Source: a virus
Strand: one strand, 5' to 3'
DNA length: 64,000 nucleotides
Virus record (IMG/VR): IMGVR_UViG_3300044949_001773
Span: 1-64,000 of that record
Both the position numbers and the translations under genes were made by a program. Below are positions 49,165 to 56,207 of this stretch, in pieces. Numbering within the stretch: the first letter of the stretch is position 1; each line of letters starts with the position of its first letter. The notes below the pieces were generated by a model, which made no database searches, had not been told where the DNA came from, and saw only the letters and a list, made by a program, of their open reading frames with translations.

Positions 49165-49171
49165 ATAAATA
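49164..49171 (+). promoter_or_regulatory. Late promoter TATAAATA
   Basis: Perfect late box fused to the terminator T-run, 13 bp before the endonuclease start. Confidence 0.8.
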
Positions 49172-49184
49172 GTTATGGAAAGTT

Positions 49185-49775
49185 ATGAGCAACCTTATGG
49201 ACTTGCATAATCTGGTAATAACTGAATGTAAAAGAAGAGGGTTGGAATTAATCCACCTACCAGAAAAACTTGTTCGTCGTTCTACTGATGTGATTGTAAG
49301 ATGCCCTTGTACGGGTCAACGAAATATGAGTATAAGAAACTTTATTGTTACTTATGAGAAAGGTGGAGAGGCATTCTGCTGTAAGAGAAAATCAAAAGTT
49401 GGAAAAAATAATCCTGCATTTGGAAAACCAACTTGGAATGCTGGAACTGTTGGTGTATCAAAGAGTTATGGATTTTTTGGTTTTAAAGAAGAATGGTCTG
49501 ATAGAGAAGATTACTTATACTTTATTGAGACCATTTATGGAACTTATAAGATAGGAAGGTCTTTTCACGGAATAAAATATCGTTTTACAGAAACTATAAA
49601 GGAACTTGGTGAATGGAAAGCAACTCATAAAGAAGTATTTGATTGTGAGAGATATATTTTGGATACATATAAGCAGTATCAAAAAAAGATTGATGGTATA
49701 ATTGGTGGGTCTGAACATTTCACAAAAGAACTACCAATAAAAGAAATTATAGAATATGCAAATAGTTGTTTGTAG
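49185..49775 (+). CDS. GIY-YIG-type homing endonuclease next to the psbA intron
   Basis: 196 residues. N-terminal region with a Cys pair (RCPCTG) and CCKRKSKVGKNNPAFGKPTW (a NUMOD-like DNA-binding repeat). C-terminal catalytic-type core YLYFIETIYGTYKIGRSFHG (Y-x-Y-F...Y-x-I-G-R-S) and later Glu in DCERYIL. Lies 60 bp after psbA exon 2. By analogy with S-PM2, where a free-standing enzyme next to the psbA intron helps spread it, this gene probably makes the intron mobile. Confidence 0.75.
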   Translation: MSNLMDLHNLVITECKRRGLELIHLPEKLVRRSTDVIVRCPCTGQRNMSIRNFIVTYEKGGEAFCCKRKSKVGKNNPAFGKPTWNAGTVGVSKSYGFFGFKEEWSDREDYLYFIETIYGTYKIGRSFHGIKYRFTETIKELGEWKATHKEVFDCERYILDTYKQYQKKIDGIIGGSEHFTKELPIKEIIEYANSCL

Positions 49776-49783
49776 TAAAACCA

Positions 49784-49903
49784 ATGTCTCATAATAATCA
49801 ACACGAACCTATGCCGAACTGGGTGATCTGGGCAGGCGTAGGTATGATGGTATTCACAGTTCTTGTGTTTGTTTTATTCACTCTTGGAGTAATTTATGGA
49901 TAA
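49784..49903 (+). CDS. 39-residue membrane protein
   Basis: MSHNNQHEPMPNWVIWAGVG then a hydrophobic MMVFTVLVFVLFTLGVIYG. One span. Function unknown. Confidence 0.6.
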   Translation: MSHNNQHEPMPNWVIWAGVGMMVFTVLVFVLFTLGVIYG

Positions 49904-49909
49904 GTGAAA

Positions 49910-49917
49910 GATAAATA
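49910..49917 (+). promoter_or_regulatory. Late promoter GATAAATA
   Basis: 21 bp before the gene at 49938. Confidence 0.6.
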
Positions 49918-49937
49918 ATCAAAAAGTATTAATATAA

Positions 49938-50282
49938 ATGAAGACATTTAACCAATTTATATTAGAATCTAAGTCTAGAAATTATCAACACTCTGGGGAT
50001 GATTCATATAGGTCAATGCATGATCCAGAAAGTGGAGTGACATTTAATAGTTTCAAAGGGGATAATAATACTCATCATGTTTCATTTGATTCTGATGAAA
50101 CTAAAGATCCAAAAACAAGAAGAAGAAATGCTTTAAGAGCAAGAGAAATGGGAAAAGAATTTATTAAACAGCACCCAAAAGGATCTACTATAGAAGTCAG
50201 TCCTAATAGTGAAAAATTGAGGAAAATTTATGTCAAGCATGGATTTTCTGATACTCGTCCTTTCATGAGATTACAGAGATAA
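49938..50282 (+). CDS. Capsid-targeted GNAT-like small protein
   Basis: 114 residues. N-terminus MKTFNQFILE-S matches the capsid-targeting peptide pattern with an I-x-E site. The C-terminal half, AREMGKEFIKQHPKGSTIEV followed by NSEKLRKIYVKHGF, resembles the end of acetyltransferase (GNAT) domains, where N...A..LY...GF is conserved. The full acetyl-CoA site is not evident, so activity is uncertain. Confidence 0.65.
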   Translation: MKTFNQFILESKSRNYQHSGDDSYRSMHDPESGVTFNSFKGDNNTHHVSFDSDETKDPKTRRRNALRAREMGKEFIKQHPKGSTIEVSPNSEKLRKIYVKHGFSDTRPFMRLQR

Positions 50283-50283
50283 A

Positions 50284-50358
50284 ATGCTATTAATTCTCAC
50301 ATTCTTCATAATCTTCGGTTTCTTTATGTTTATAATGTCCATAACACAAGATCTATGA
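50284..50358 (+). CDS. 24-residue membrane peptide
   Basis: MLLILTFFIIFGFFMFIMSI..., with ATGA overlap into the next ORF. Translation uncertain. Confidence 0.35.
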   Translation: MLLILTFFIIFGFFMFIMSITQDL

Positions 50359-50495
50359 TATCGTCCACAACTCCATATAAACTGGCAGAAATTATTCGTG
50401 ATACTTGGCCTGGTCTTTACAATCCACTAAAACCATCTTATAATAACCAAAAGGACACTCATAATGAACGAATATTGGATAGTAAAAAGCCATAA
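50355..50495 (+). CDS. 46-residue protein
   Basis: MISSTTPYKLAEIIRDTWPG... overlaps the preceding stop by 4 bp and the next ORF by 32 bp. The first 30 residues look protein-like; the overlap makes it doubtful. Confidence 0.4.
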   Translation: MISSTTPYKLAEIIRDTWPGLYNPLKPSYNNQKDTHNERILDSKKP

Positions 50496-50736
50496 AACTG
50501 GAAGAGTTATTGCACATTGCGGTGATATCAATGATGCTATTATGATGGTAAGTTTTGACCCTCATAATAGATCTTATAGTCGTCACCGTTTTCTTAGTGA
50601 CCAAGTGATTGATGTTTTTTCTACAACAGATAAACAACTTCCCGGTCAAATTGGATTACCTTCTGGAAAAATAGAACAACTTAATTCCTATATGGAAAAA
50701 CTTCCTGAAGGTGTTGGTGATCCAATAATAGTATGA
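50464..50736 (+). CDS. 90-residue conserved cyanophage protein
   Basis: MNEYWIVKSHKTGRVIAHCG, then INDAIMMVSFDPHNRSY: a small alpha/beta protein widespread in T4-like cyanophages. Function unknown. ATGA overlap with the next gene. Confidence 0.8.
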   Translation: MNEYWIVKSHKTGRVIAHCGDINDAIMMVSFDPHNRSYSRHRFLSDQVIDVFSTTDKQLPGQIGLPSGKIEQLNSYMEKLPEGVGDPIIV

Positions 50737-50930
50737 ATCATAGAAAACATAAGCAAGCGAGAAATCAAAAGAAGAAAAAGATGTATACTCCCGAGGGATA
50801 TCTTCTAGATCCTCCAGATGCCGTTTGTCCACATTGTGGAAAAAAGAATAAACCTTGTTCTTATGTAAATAGTTTAAGTCGTTCTTGGGCGAGAAATGCT
50901 TGTGCTAAAAAGAATTCAAAACTTTCTTGA
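50733..50930 (+). CDS. Small zinc-finger-like protein, 65 residues
   Basis: Very basic N-terminus (NHRKHKQARNQKKKK), then AVCPHCGKKNKPC as a metal-binding knuckle. May bind nucleic acid. Function unknown. Confidence 0.65.
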   Translation: MNHRKHKQARNQKKKKMYTPEGYLLDPPDAVCPHCGKKNKPCSYVNSLSRSWARNACAKKNSKLS

Positions 50931-51041
50931 AAGAGATCAAGACATTACAGTGTATGATGAGTGGCATTATATTTACATCACTATAAAAGAACTCATTAAA
51001 ATCTTAATCACTAAATAAAAACAATAACAATTTATTTTTAT

Positions 51042-51278
51042 ATGAAATTTACAATTTATTCAAAGGATGGATGTCCGTATTGCACTAAAGTTCAACAAGT
51101 GCTAGAATTGACAGAACTTCAGCATGTAGTCTATAAACTTGGCGTTGATTTTACCCGTGAAGAATTTTATTCTGAATTTGGACAAGGATCAACATTCCCT
51201 CAAGTTATTGTAGATGAAAAACATATTGGAGGATGTACGGATACGGTTCAATATCTCAAGGAGCAGAATCTAGTTTAA
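51042..51278 (+). CDS. Glutaredoxin
   Basis: 78 residues with active site SKDGCPYCTKVQQVL, cis-Pro in TFPQVIVDEKHIGGCTD. Likely electron donor for the phage NrdAB. TAATG overlap with the next gene. Confidence 0.95.
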   Translation: MKFTIYSKDGCPYCTKVQQVLELTELQHVVYKLGVDFTREEFYSEFGQGSTFPQVIVDEKHIGGCTDTVQYLKEQNLV

Positions 51279-51643
51279 TGGACAATAATTTCTACGAGGT
51301 CTATTACGATGTTGAGCGAGCAATTGATTTGGCATTTGATGGACATTTTGTTCTAAAATTTTATGATTATCTGAAGATCAAAAATGCCAAAAAGAAAGAA
51401 GTTGATGAGTTTATTGAAAGTAAAACTGCCGAAAATATCAATAATGTAGTATTGGATCTTGAAGAATATTTAAAAGGAGGATCTGACGAAGAGCATAAAC
51501 AGTTAAGGGAAGCCTATGGATTTGTATCAAAACCAGAAGCCAGAAAAATAAAAAATTATCTTTTTAATATTTTACAAGATGCGTCGAGATATAGTAAAGA
51601 AAAAAGACCGGGAAGAAAACCCAAACAGGTTTCAAATAAATAA
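51278..51643 (+). CDS. 121-residue conserved cyanophage protein
   Basis: Start ATG 51278 overlaps the glutaredoxin stop. Helical: DVERAIDLAFDGHFVLKFYD, ENINNVVLDLEEYLKGGSDE, ARKIKNYLFNILQDASRY and a basic tail. Recurrent in these phages; function unknown. Confidence 0.8.
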   Translation: MDNNFYEVYYDVERAIDLAFDGHFVLKFYDYLKIKNAKKKEVDEFIESKTAENINNVVLDLEEYLKGGSDEEHKQLREAYGFVSKPEARKIKNYLFNILQDASRYSKEKRPGRKPKQVSNK

Positions 51644-51656
51644 AGGTGTGGAGTTA

Positions 51657-51785
51657 ATGCTCCGAAATAAAAATAAAAAGGGAGAAGAACAGCAAACCAA
51701 CTTTAAAGTTGAATTTGGAAAAATGATCTCTCTTTTTAAATGGGAGTTTCATTTTCTGTTTAATTTTTCAATATTAAACAAATAA
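51657..51785 (+). CDS. 42-residue conserved protein
   Basis: ATG 51657 with GGAG before it; product NKNKKGEEQQTNFKVEFGKM then ISLFKWEFHFLFNF. The upstream in-frame extension overlaps the previous gene and is not used. Confidence 0.6.
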   Translation: MLRNKNKKGEEQQTNFKVEFGKMISLFKWEFHFLFNFSILNK

Positions 51786-51803
51786 ACTCTCGGAGGTAAT
51801 CTC

Positions 51804-52034
51804 ATGGAATCTGCTTTTATGGTCTCATTTGCTATAATGCTCACTATACTATTTTTTTTAGTTGGTGGAGTTATTGGTTGGTTAGCTAATAGGCATCTTA
51901 TAGAAACATCTCCAAAGTTTATGCATCCTGAATTTATGGATGAGAATGGGAATATAATTCCTGACGAAATACTTGCTGTACGATTCGAAAATGACTATGA
52001 CGACTACGACTACGAAAACGAAGAAGAAGACTGA
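51804..52034 (+). CDS. Small membrane protein, 76 residues
   Basis: GGAGG ribosome site. One membrane helix (MVSFAIMLTILFFLVGGVIG) then an acidic tail (NDYDDYDYENEEED). Conserved in cyanophages; function unknown. Confidence 0.75.
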   Translation: MESAFMVSFAIMLTILFFLVGGVIGWLANRHLIETSPKFMHPEFMDENGNIIPDEILAVRFENDYDDYDYENEEED

Positions 52035-52590
52035 TACTGTAAATGATCAAATAACGATCCCGGATCTTCCTCCAAATCCTTTTATCTTTGAAGTATTGGA
52101 GCTTGCATCTAAGCAAAGAACAAATACTAAAAAAGTTGAGGTTCTTAAAAAATACGAAGATCCTTCTATTAAATCAATTTTTATCTGGAATTTTGATGAA
52201 AGTGTAATTACTTTACTTCCACCTGGAGATGTTCCTTATGCTTCTACTGATGAGCAGACTTCTTACAGTGGGACTTTAAGTGAAAAAATTAATGATGCTG
52301 TTTCTAAGATGAGTGAACTTAGAAGCAGTTCTTTGGGATCTTCTGATCAAGGAAGATCATCTATTAGATCAGAATACAGAATGTTTTATAATTTTATAAA
52401 AGGTGGTAATGATACTCTTAGTTCTTTAAGAAGAGAGACTATGTTTATCAACATTCTTCAAGGACTTCATCCTAAAGAAGCGGAGATTTTAGTTCTTGTG
52501 AAAGATAAAAGGTTGACGGATAAGTATAAAATTTCTTTTGAGATTGTAAAGGAATCCTATCCAGATATTACTTGGGGAAACCGTTCATGA
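51991..52590 (+). CDS. Conserved cyanophage protein (DUF6433-like)
   Basis: About 199 residues from ATG 51991. Thr/Lys-rich start, then FIFEVLELASKQRTNTKKVE, SIFIWNFDESVITLLPPGDV, and LSSLRRETMFINILQGLHPK with AEILVLVKDKRLTDKYKISF. Strongly conserved family of T4-like cyanophages without a known role. Overlaps its neighbours on both sides. Confidence 0.8.
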   Translation: MTMTTTTTKTKKKTDTVNDQITIPDLPPNPFIFEVLELASKQRTNTKKVEVLKKYEDPSIKSIFIWNFDESVITLLPPGDVPYASTDEQTSYSGTLSEKINDAVSKMSELRSSSLGSSDQGRSSIRSEYRMFYNFIKGGNDTLSSLRRETMFINILQGLHPKEAEILVLVKDKRLTDKYKISFEIVKESYPDITWGNRS

Positions 52591-52922
52591 GTGTTGTTCT
52601 GGAGAAACCTATGGCGAAATATGATGGACCAAAAATCAATCCAACTCCTTCGGAGTATGGATGTGAGGTCCTTTTAGAAAAAACTACTTTAGATAAAGTA
52701 AAAGATCCATCATACCCCAAAGATGCTCATATTGTAAAATATGTAGTAAATAACGAAGAACATATGGATCTTTGTAGAAGTGGTAAGATGGTCAATATAT
52801 TTGATTTCTACTACGATAAGTATGGACCAAACTCTGTCCGAAGTATTGAATGGGGATATGGAAAACTAAATCCAAAATTATGGGGGTATAAAGCTCCTAG
52901 TAGCAAGGGGAGAAAAAAGTGA
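52587..52922 (+). CDS. 111-residue conserved protein
   Basis: From ATG 52587 (ATGA overlap): SVVLEKPMAKYDGPKINPTP, DLCRSGKMVNIFDFYYDKYG and a basic tail. Family of cyanophages, function unknown. Confidence 0.7.
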   Translation: MSVVLEKPMAKYDGPKINPTPSEYGCEVLLEKTTLDKVKDPSYPKDAHIVKYVVNNEEHMDLCRSGKMVNIFDFYYDKYGPNSVRSIEWGYGKLNPKLWGYKAPSSKGRKK

Positions 52923-53137
52923 ATAAGGGATTTGGTAAAAACAAAAAAAAATTTAAAAATCTGGAAAATATAAACGATGAGCTTTCTGTTGTAAAAGTAA
53001 ATTACAATGAAGTAGATGTTATACTAAAGAAATATAAAAAATTAAGAAAGTATATGAATACTTCTATTTTTGAAATAAAAACCATGGACGGAACTGAAAC
53101 TATTATAAATGATTTATTAGCTGAAAATAATGACTAA
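52919..53137 (+). CDS. 72-residue protein
   Basis: GTG start overlapping the preceding stop (GTGA). Lys-rich start, DELSVVKVNYNEVDVILKKY helix. Immediately followed by speD. Function unknown. Confidence 0.6.
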   Translation: MNKGFGKNKKKFKNLENINDELSVVKVNYNEVDVILKKYKKLRKYMNTSIFEIKTMDGTETIINDLLAENND

Positions 53138-53464
53138 ATGGGAAAACATTATCTTTTAAACCTTTACGGTTGTTCTTTTGTTCTTTTAAACGACGAAAAA
53201 GCTTTAATAGATTTGCTTGAAAATGCAGCAATAGCTAGTGGAGCAAATGTGATTCAAACAATCTCAAAAAAGTTTGATCCTCAGGGAGTTACTGTAATTT
53301 GCTTATTGTCAGAAAGTCATATAAGCATTCATACTTGGCCTGAAGATGGAAAAGCCGCTGTAGATGTATATACCTGCGGTGATTGTAATCCAAAAATTGG
53401 ATGTGATATGATTATCCATCAACTTTACGCTCAAAATCACACTTTAAGTTATATTGAAAGGTGA
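53138..53464 (+). CDS. speD: S-adenosylmethionine decarboxylase
   Basis: Provides the aminopropyl donor for spermidine. 108 residues, bacterial SpeD type. LLSESHISIHTWPE holds the Ser that becomes the pyruvoyl group after Glu-Ser cleavage; AAVDVYTCGDCNP holds the catalytic Cys. A known cyanophage gene. Polyamines may help pack DNA. Confidence 0.95.
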   Translation: MGKHYLLNLYGCSFVLLNDEKALIDLLENAAIASGANVIQTISKKFDPQGVTVICLLSESHISIHTWPEDGKAAVDVYTCGDCNPKIGCDMIIHQLYAQNHTLSYIER

Positions 53465-53494
53465 ATGCTAAATAATCTTATCTGGAGAACACAT

Positions 53495-53812
53495 ATGCTT
53501 TCTACACAATATAGACTTCGCCTTGAGGAAATTTGCGATAAAATTTCAAAAGGAGAATCTGTTGAACTAAGCGATATGATTTGGGTAGAAAAACTCGCAA
53601 AAGCAAATAGATCTGCCGCTACTATTTTGAGACAGGCAAGACGAAGAGCTTCTAATCCTAATATGCAAGAGGGTAGCCTGGATCATTTTATGAACGCCTT
53701 AGATCTTGGTGATCCGGATCCATCTAATCATAAGACTGGATTTCAAGGTCCTGATGATATTTTAGATTTCTTTACCCAAGATAAGCCGGACGATTGGAGA
53801 CAAAGAGATTAA
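53495..53812 (+). CDS. 105-residue conserved cyanophage protein
   Basis: ATG 53495 with GGAG before it. YRLRLEEICDKISKGESVEL, DMIWVEKLAKANRSAATILR, LDLGDPDPSNHKTGFQGPDD and a RDWRQRD-like end. Recurrent, function unknown. Confidence 0.8.
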   Translation: MLSTQYRLRLEEICDKISKGESVELSDMIWVEKLAKANRSAATILRQARRRASNPNMQEGSLDHFMNALDLGDPDPSNHKTGFQGPDDILDFFTQDKPDDWRQRD

Positions 53813-53838
53813 AATTGTAACAAAAGTTACAAAAGTAC

Positions 53839-53868
53839 TTGACTATATAATCTGAATGGGTCTATAGT
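53839..53868 (+). promoter_or_regulatory. Promoter of the riboswitch-peptide unit
   Basis: TTGACT (53839-53844), 18-bp spacer, TATAGT (53863-53868); transcription would begin just before the riboswitch-like element. Confidence 0.7.
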
Positions 53869-53875
53869 GACCTCA

Positions 53876-53924
53876 CGTTCATCCCACATGGGACGGAAGT
53901 AAGCCGACTCGGAACGGATCGTTC
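53876..53924 (+). ncRNA. Glutamine-riboswitch-like element (glnA/Downstream-peptide type)
   Basis: CGTTCATCCC...GGGACGGAAGTA matches the remembered consensus of the glnA and Downstream-peptide RNAs of marine cyanobacteria and their phages. P1 pairs CGTTC (53876-53880) with GAACG (53912-53916); P2 pairs TCCC/GGGA. A second CGTTC (53920-53924), five bases before the small ORF, can compete for GAACG, giving an obvious on/off switch. Confidence 0.8.
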
Positions 53925-53928
53925 ATCT

Positions 53929-54084
53929 ATGGAAACACTTTTATTGACTTGTTTGCAGGCGCAATTTATGATTGCCCGGGTAGATATGAATAAAAATATT
54001 ACTCCTAAAATTAGGAACGATATTGTTTGGGAAATTAAACAAGTTACTAAAAAAGGTTGTTTCCAAGACGCAAAAGCCGACTGA
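53929..54084 (+). CDS. Downstream peptide of the riboswitch, 51 residues
   Basis: METLLLTCLQAQFMIARVDM, then NITPKIRNDIVWEIKQVTKK, ending DAKAD. This type of peptide (xTLLLTCxQAQ...) is the small ORF that defines the Downstream-peptide riboswitch setting. Function unknown; likely tied to nitrogen status. Confidence 0.8.
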   Translation: METLLLTCLQAQFMIARVDMNKNITPKIRNDIVWEIKQVTKKGCFQDAKAD

Positions 54085-54124
54085 AGGAACGCTCTTTAAC
54101 CTAAAAAACTAAGGAGAAAACCTA

Positions 54125-54262
54125 ATGTCTAAAGTAGTATATCGCGGTGTTGAGTATGATACTCAAAAGCGTTTAGAGTATCAACATCAAATGATGCAGC
54201 AACCACAACAATACAACGAAACTTATCGTGGAGTTAAGTTTGTAAAGGAGGGACATAAGTGA
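54125..54262 (+). CDS. DUF4278-type small protein
   Basis: 45 residues with two Y-R-G motifs (VVYRGVEYDTQ and ETYRGVKF), the signature of this cyanobacterial family. AAGGAG before the start. Function unknown. Confidence 0.75.
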   Translation: MSKVVYRGVEYDTQKRLEYQHQMMQQPQQYNETYRGVKFVKEGHK

Positions 54263-54360
54263 TGAAAAAACTTAACGTCCTTCAATTAATAAAAGAGCAA
54301 AAACAAAAAGAAGACCGTCGTTATCAGGCACAACTAGCACAGTTAGTTGGGTCAAAATAA
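54262..54360 (+). CDS. 32-residue basic peptide
   Basis: MKKLNVLQLIKEQKQKEDRR, ending AQLAQLVGSK. ATG overlaps the previous TGA. Resembles small cyanobacterial peptides near such riboswitches (recollection, not checked). Confidence 0.55.
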   Translation: MKKLNVLQLIKEQKQKEDRRYQAQLAQLVGSK

Positions 54361-54443
54361 TGATAATTATTGCACAAATTACAATAGCTTCTGCTGCAAC
54401 TATTGCTTTATTGTCATTATATATTCAGTGGTTATATAAGTAA
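54360..54443 (+). CDS. 27-residue membrane peptide
   Basis: MIIIAQITIASAATIALLSL...; TAATG overlaps on both sides support coupled translation. Confidence 0.5.
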   Translation: MIIIAQITIASAATIALLSLYIQWLYK

Positions 54444-54610
54444 TGGATTACCATTACCACTGGGATGATATGGATAAGAATAGCAGAGATCCTGCTTGTT
54501 ATCAATTAACATATCGAGGATGTAAATACTGGTCTTGTTACAGAATACATTTACGAGAGTGGTTTGAACAAATTTTGGATATTGATCCAATTTATAACAA
54601 GAGGGGTTGA
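54443..54610 (+). CDS. 55-residue protein with a Y-R-G motif
   Basis: MDYHYHWDDMDKNSRDPACY then QLTYRGCKYWSCYR, again DUF4278-like, plus an amphipathic end. TAATG-coupled. The stop lies inside the following terminator. Confidence 0.55.
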   Translation: MDYHYHWDDMDKNSRDPACYQLTYRGCKYWSCYRIHLREWFEQILDIDPIYNKRG

Positions 54611-54627
54611 CGATCCCTCTTTTTTTA
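54600..54627 (+). terminator. Terminator of the peptide operon
   Basis: AGAGGG/CCCTCT stem and T7, overlapping the last codons of the preceding ORF. Confidence 0.85.
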
Positions 54628-54656
54628 TGTAAAATGAAAAAAGAAATCTATGAGTA

Positions 54657-54833
54657 ATGAATCAACAAAAAGTAAATTTAATAATTCAAAACATTGAAAC
54701 CTTATTGGATTTGTTAAAACTTGAAGTGAAAGATCCTCTTCATGAGGAGTCAGATAACATTATTAAATTGGGAGACTTAATAAAAGGTCCAATAGATGAT
54801 TATGAACCAAACTATTATGAGGAAGAAGACTAA
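54657..54833 (+). CDS. 58-residue protein
   Basis: MNQQKVNLIIQNIETLLDLL, acidic C-terminus (NYYEEED); TAATG coupling to the next gene. Function unknown. Confidence 0.6.
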   Translation: MNQQKVNLIIQNIETLLDLLKLEVKDPLHEESDNIIKLGDLIKGPIDDYEPNYYEEED

Positions 54834-55021
54834 TGTATGAAGAATTAACAGCATTTGAAAGAGCACTTGCTCGATTTGGAGATAAAGTTCAATATATTGT
54901 TGGGCTTGAAATATCAAATAAAATGAATCCCGAAATGGCGTATCAAGAGATTAAAGATATGATGAGGGAACTTAAAAAACTTCGTAAAAAAGAAAAGAAT
55001 AGTTGGGAGGCTGCAGAATGA
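54833..55021 (+). CDS. 62-residue conserved cyanophage protein
   Basis: MYEELTAFERALARFGDKVQ, YIVGLEISNKMNPEMAYQEI and a Lys-rich helix. Conserved before thyX in such phages. ATGA overlap with thyX. Confidence 0.75.
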   Translation: MYEELTAFERALARFGDKVQYIVGLEISNKMNPEMAYQEIKDMMRELKKLRKKEKNSWEAAE

Positions 55022-55770
55022 AACCAATTAAAGCAAAAGATCTTCTTGAAATCGATAAAAATCTTGAAGTCGTAATGCTTCAATGCTATACACTTCCTGA
55101 GCAAGTAATTTATCAGGCAGGAAAATGCGATTATTCAGAAACCCCTATTCATGATCAAAAAATTCCTTTTCCATCAGAATGCGGTAAGTGGGTAGTAGAC
55201 CGTCTCTTAAGCAACGAGAAAGGGCACTGGGGGCCTCTGGAACACCCCTCAATCACATTTTCTGTTTCTGGGTATGTTCATAACGTAATCGTTCAAGCAA
55301 GGACTCATAGAGTGGGTGTTAGCTTTGATGTTCAATCTCAAAGGTATACTGGAAAAAGAGTTGTTAAAGTTGCGAATGGAGAATTGAATCCTGAAGATGT
55401 TTTCTATGTACGTCCTCCTGGATTTTACACAAATCGTTACGGTAAAAAATATGATTGGACTGAAGAAGATTATCGGGATGAATTGAATTGGATTTTGGAA
55501 GGTTGTAAACGATACGCAGTAAAATATGAGAAAGGAATGTGCGAAGAGCACATTCGTGATTATCTCGCTCAAGCAATTCGTCAAAATTTTGTAGTTTCAT
55601 TTAATCTTCGTTCAGTCTTGCATTTGATGGATTTAAGAGCAAAAATGGATGCTCAACTTGAAATTCAAGCTCTATGTGAACAACTTGCTCCTCATCTTGA
55701 AAAATGGTCTCCAAATGTTTGGAAATATTATGAGGAAAAACGCCTACATAAAGCTAGGTTGTCTCCTTAA
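55018..55770 (+). CDS. thyX: FAD-dependent thymidylate synthase
   Basis: Makes dTMP from dUMP with NADPH and methylene-THF. 250 residues from ATG 55018 (a longer frame starts inside the previous gene). ThyX motif near residue 100: ARTHRVGVSFDVQSQRYTG (R-H-R-x7-S type), plus WGPLEHPSITF before it and SLRSVLHLMDLRAKMDAQLE after. Works with NrdAB in dNTP supply. Confidence 0.95.
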   Translation: MKPIKAKDLLEIDKNLEVVMLQCYTLPEQVIYQAGKCDYSETPIHDQKIPFPSECGKWVVDRLLSNEKGHWGPLEHPSITFSVSGYVHNVIVQARTHRVGVSFDVQSQRYTGKRVVKVANGELNPEDVFYVRPPGFYTNRYGKKYDWTEEDYRDELNWILEGCKRYAVKYEKGMCEEHIRDYLAQAIRQNFVVSFNLRSVLHLMDLRAKMDAQLEIQALCEQLAPHLEKWSPNVWKYYEEKRLHKARLSP

Positions 55771-55774
55771 ATAA

Positions 55775-55933
55775 ATGAAGACTTACTGTGTTAAAGATCA
55801 TTTAACCGGACATGTATTTAAAGTTCTTTTTTCAGAAAAAGAACTTCATGACTTTTTAGAAAAGTACCCTGATATTAAAGAATGCGTTGATTGCATAGAG
55901 TGTGAAGATGCTCCTTCACTTTATATAGAATAA
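55775..55933 (+). CDS. 52-residue acidic protein with Cys pairs
   Basis: MKTYCVKDHLTGHVFKVLFS..., C-terminal CVDCIECEDAPSLYIE. May bind a metal. Function unknown. Confidence 0.55.
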   Translation: MKTYCVKDHLTGHVFKVLFSEKELHDFLEKYPDIKECVDCIECEDAPSLYIE

Positions 55934-55936
55934 ATA
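55929..55936 (+). promoter_or_regulatory. Late-type promoter AATAAATA
   Basis: 24 bp before the gene at 55960. Confidence 0.5.
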
Positions 55937-55959
55937 TTACAAAATATTAAAGAATCTTG

Positions 55960-56202
55960 ATGGCAATTTACCCTATTATTAACAAAGATACTGGCGAAAC
56001 TAAAACTATAGAAATGAGTGTTCATGAAATTACACAATGGTATATTGACAATCCTGATTGGAAACGAGATTGGTCTCAAGGATGTGCCACTCCTGGAGAA
56101 GTCGGAGAGTGGAAAGATAAATTAGTCCAAAAACATCCTGGGTGGAATGATGTTTTGCGAAAAGCATCACAAGCCCCAAAATCTCAAGTAAAACCAATCT
56201 GA
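55960..56202 (+). CDS. 80-residue conserved cyanophage protein
   Basis: ATG 55960 (in-frame TTG just before). AIYPIINKDTGETKTIEMSV then DWSQGCATPGEVGEWKDKLV and HPGWNDVLRKASQAP. Conserved ahead of phoH. Function unknown. Confidence 0.75.
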   Translation: MAIYPIINKDTGETKTIEMSVHEITQWYIDNPDWKRDWSQGCATPGEVGEWKDKLVQKHPGWNDVLRKASQAPKSQVKPI

Positions 56203-56207
56203 ACGAT

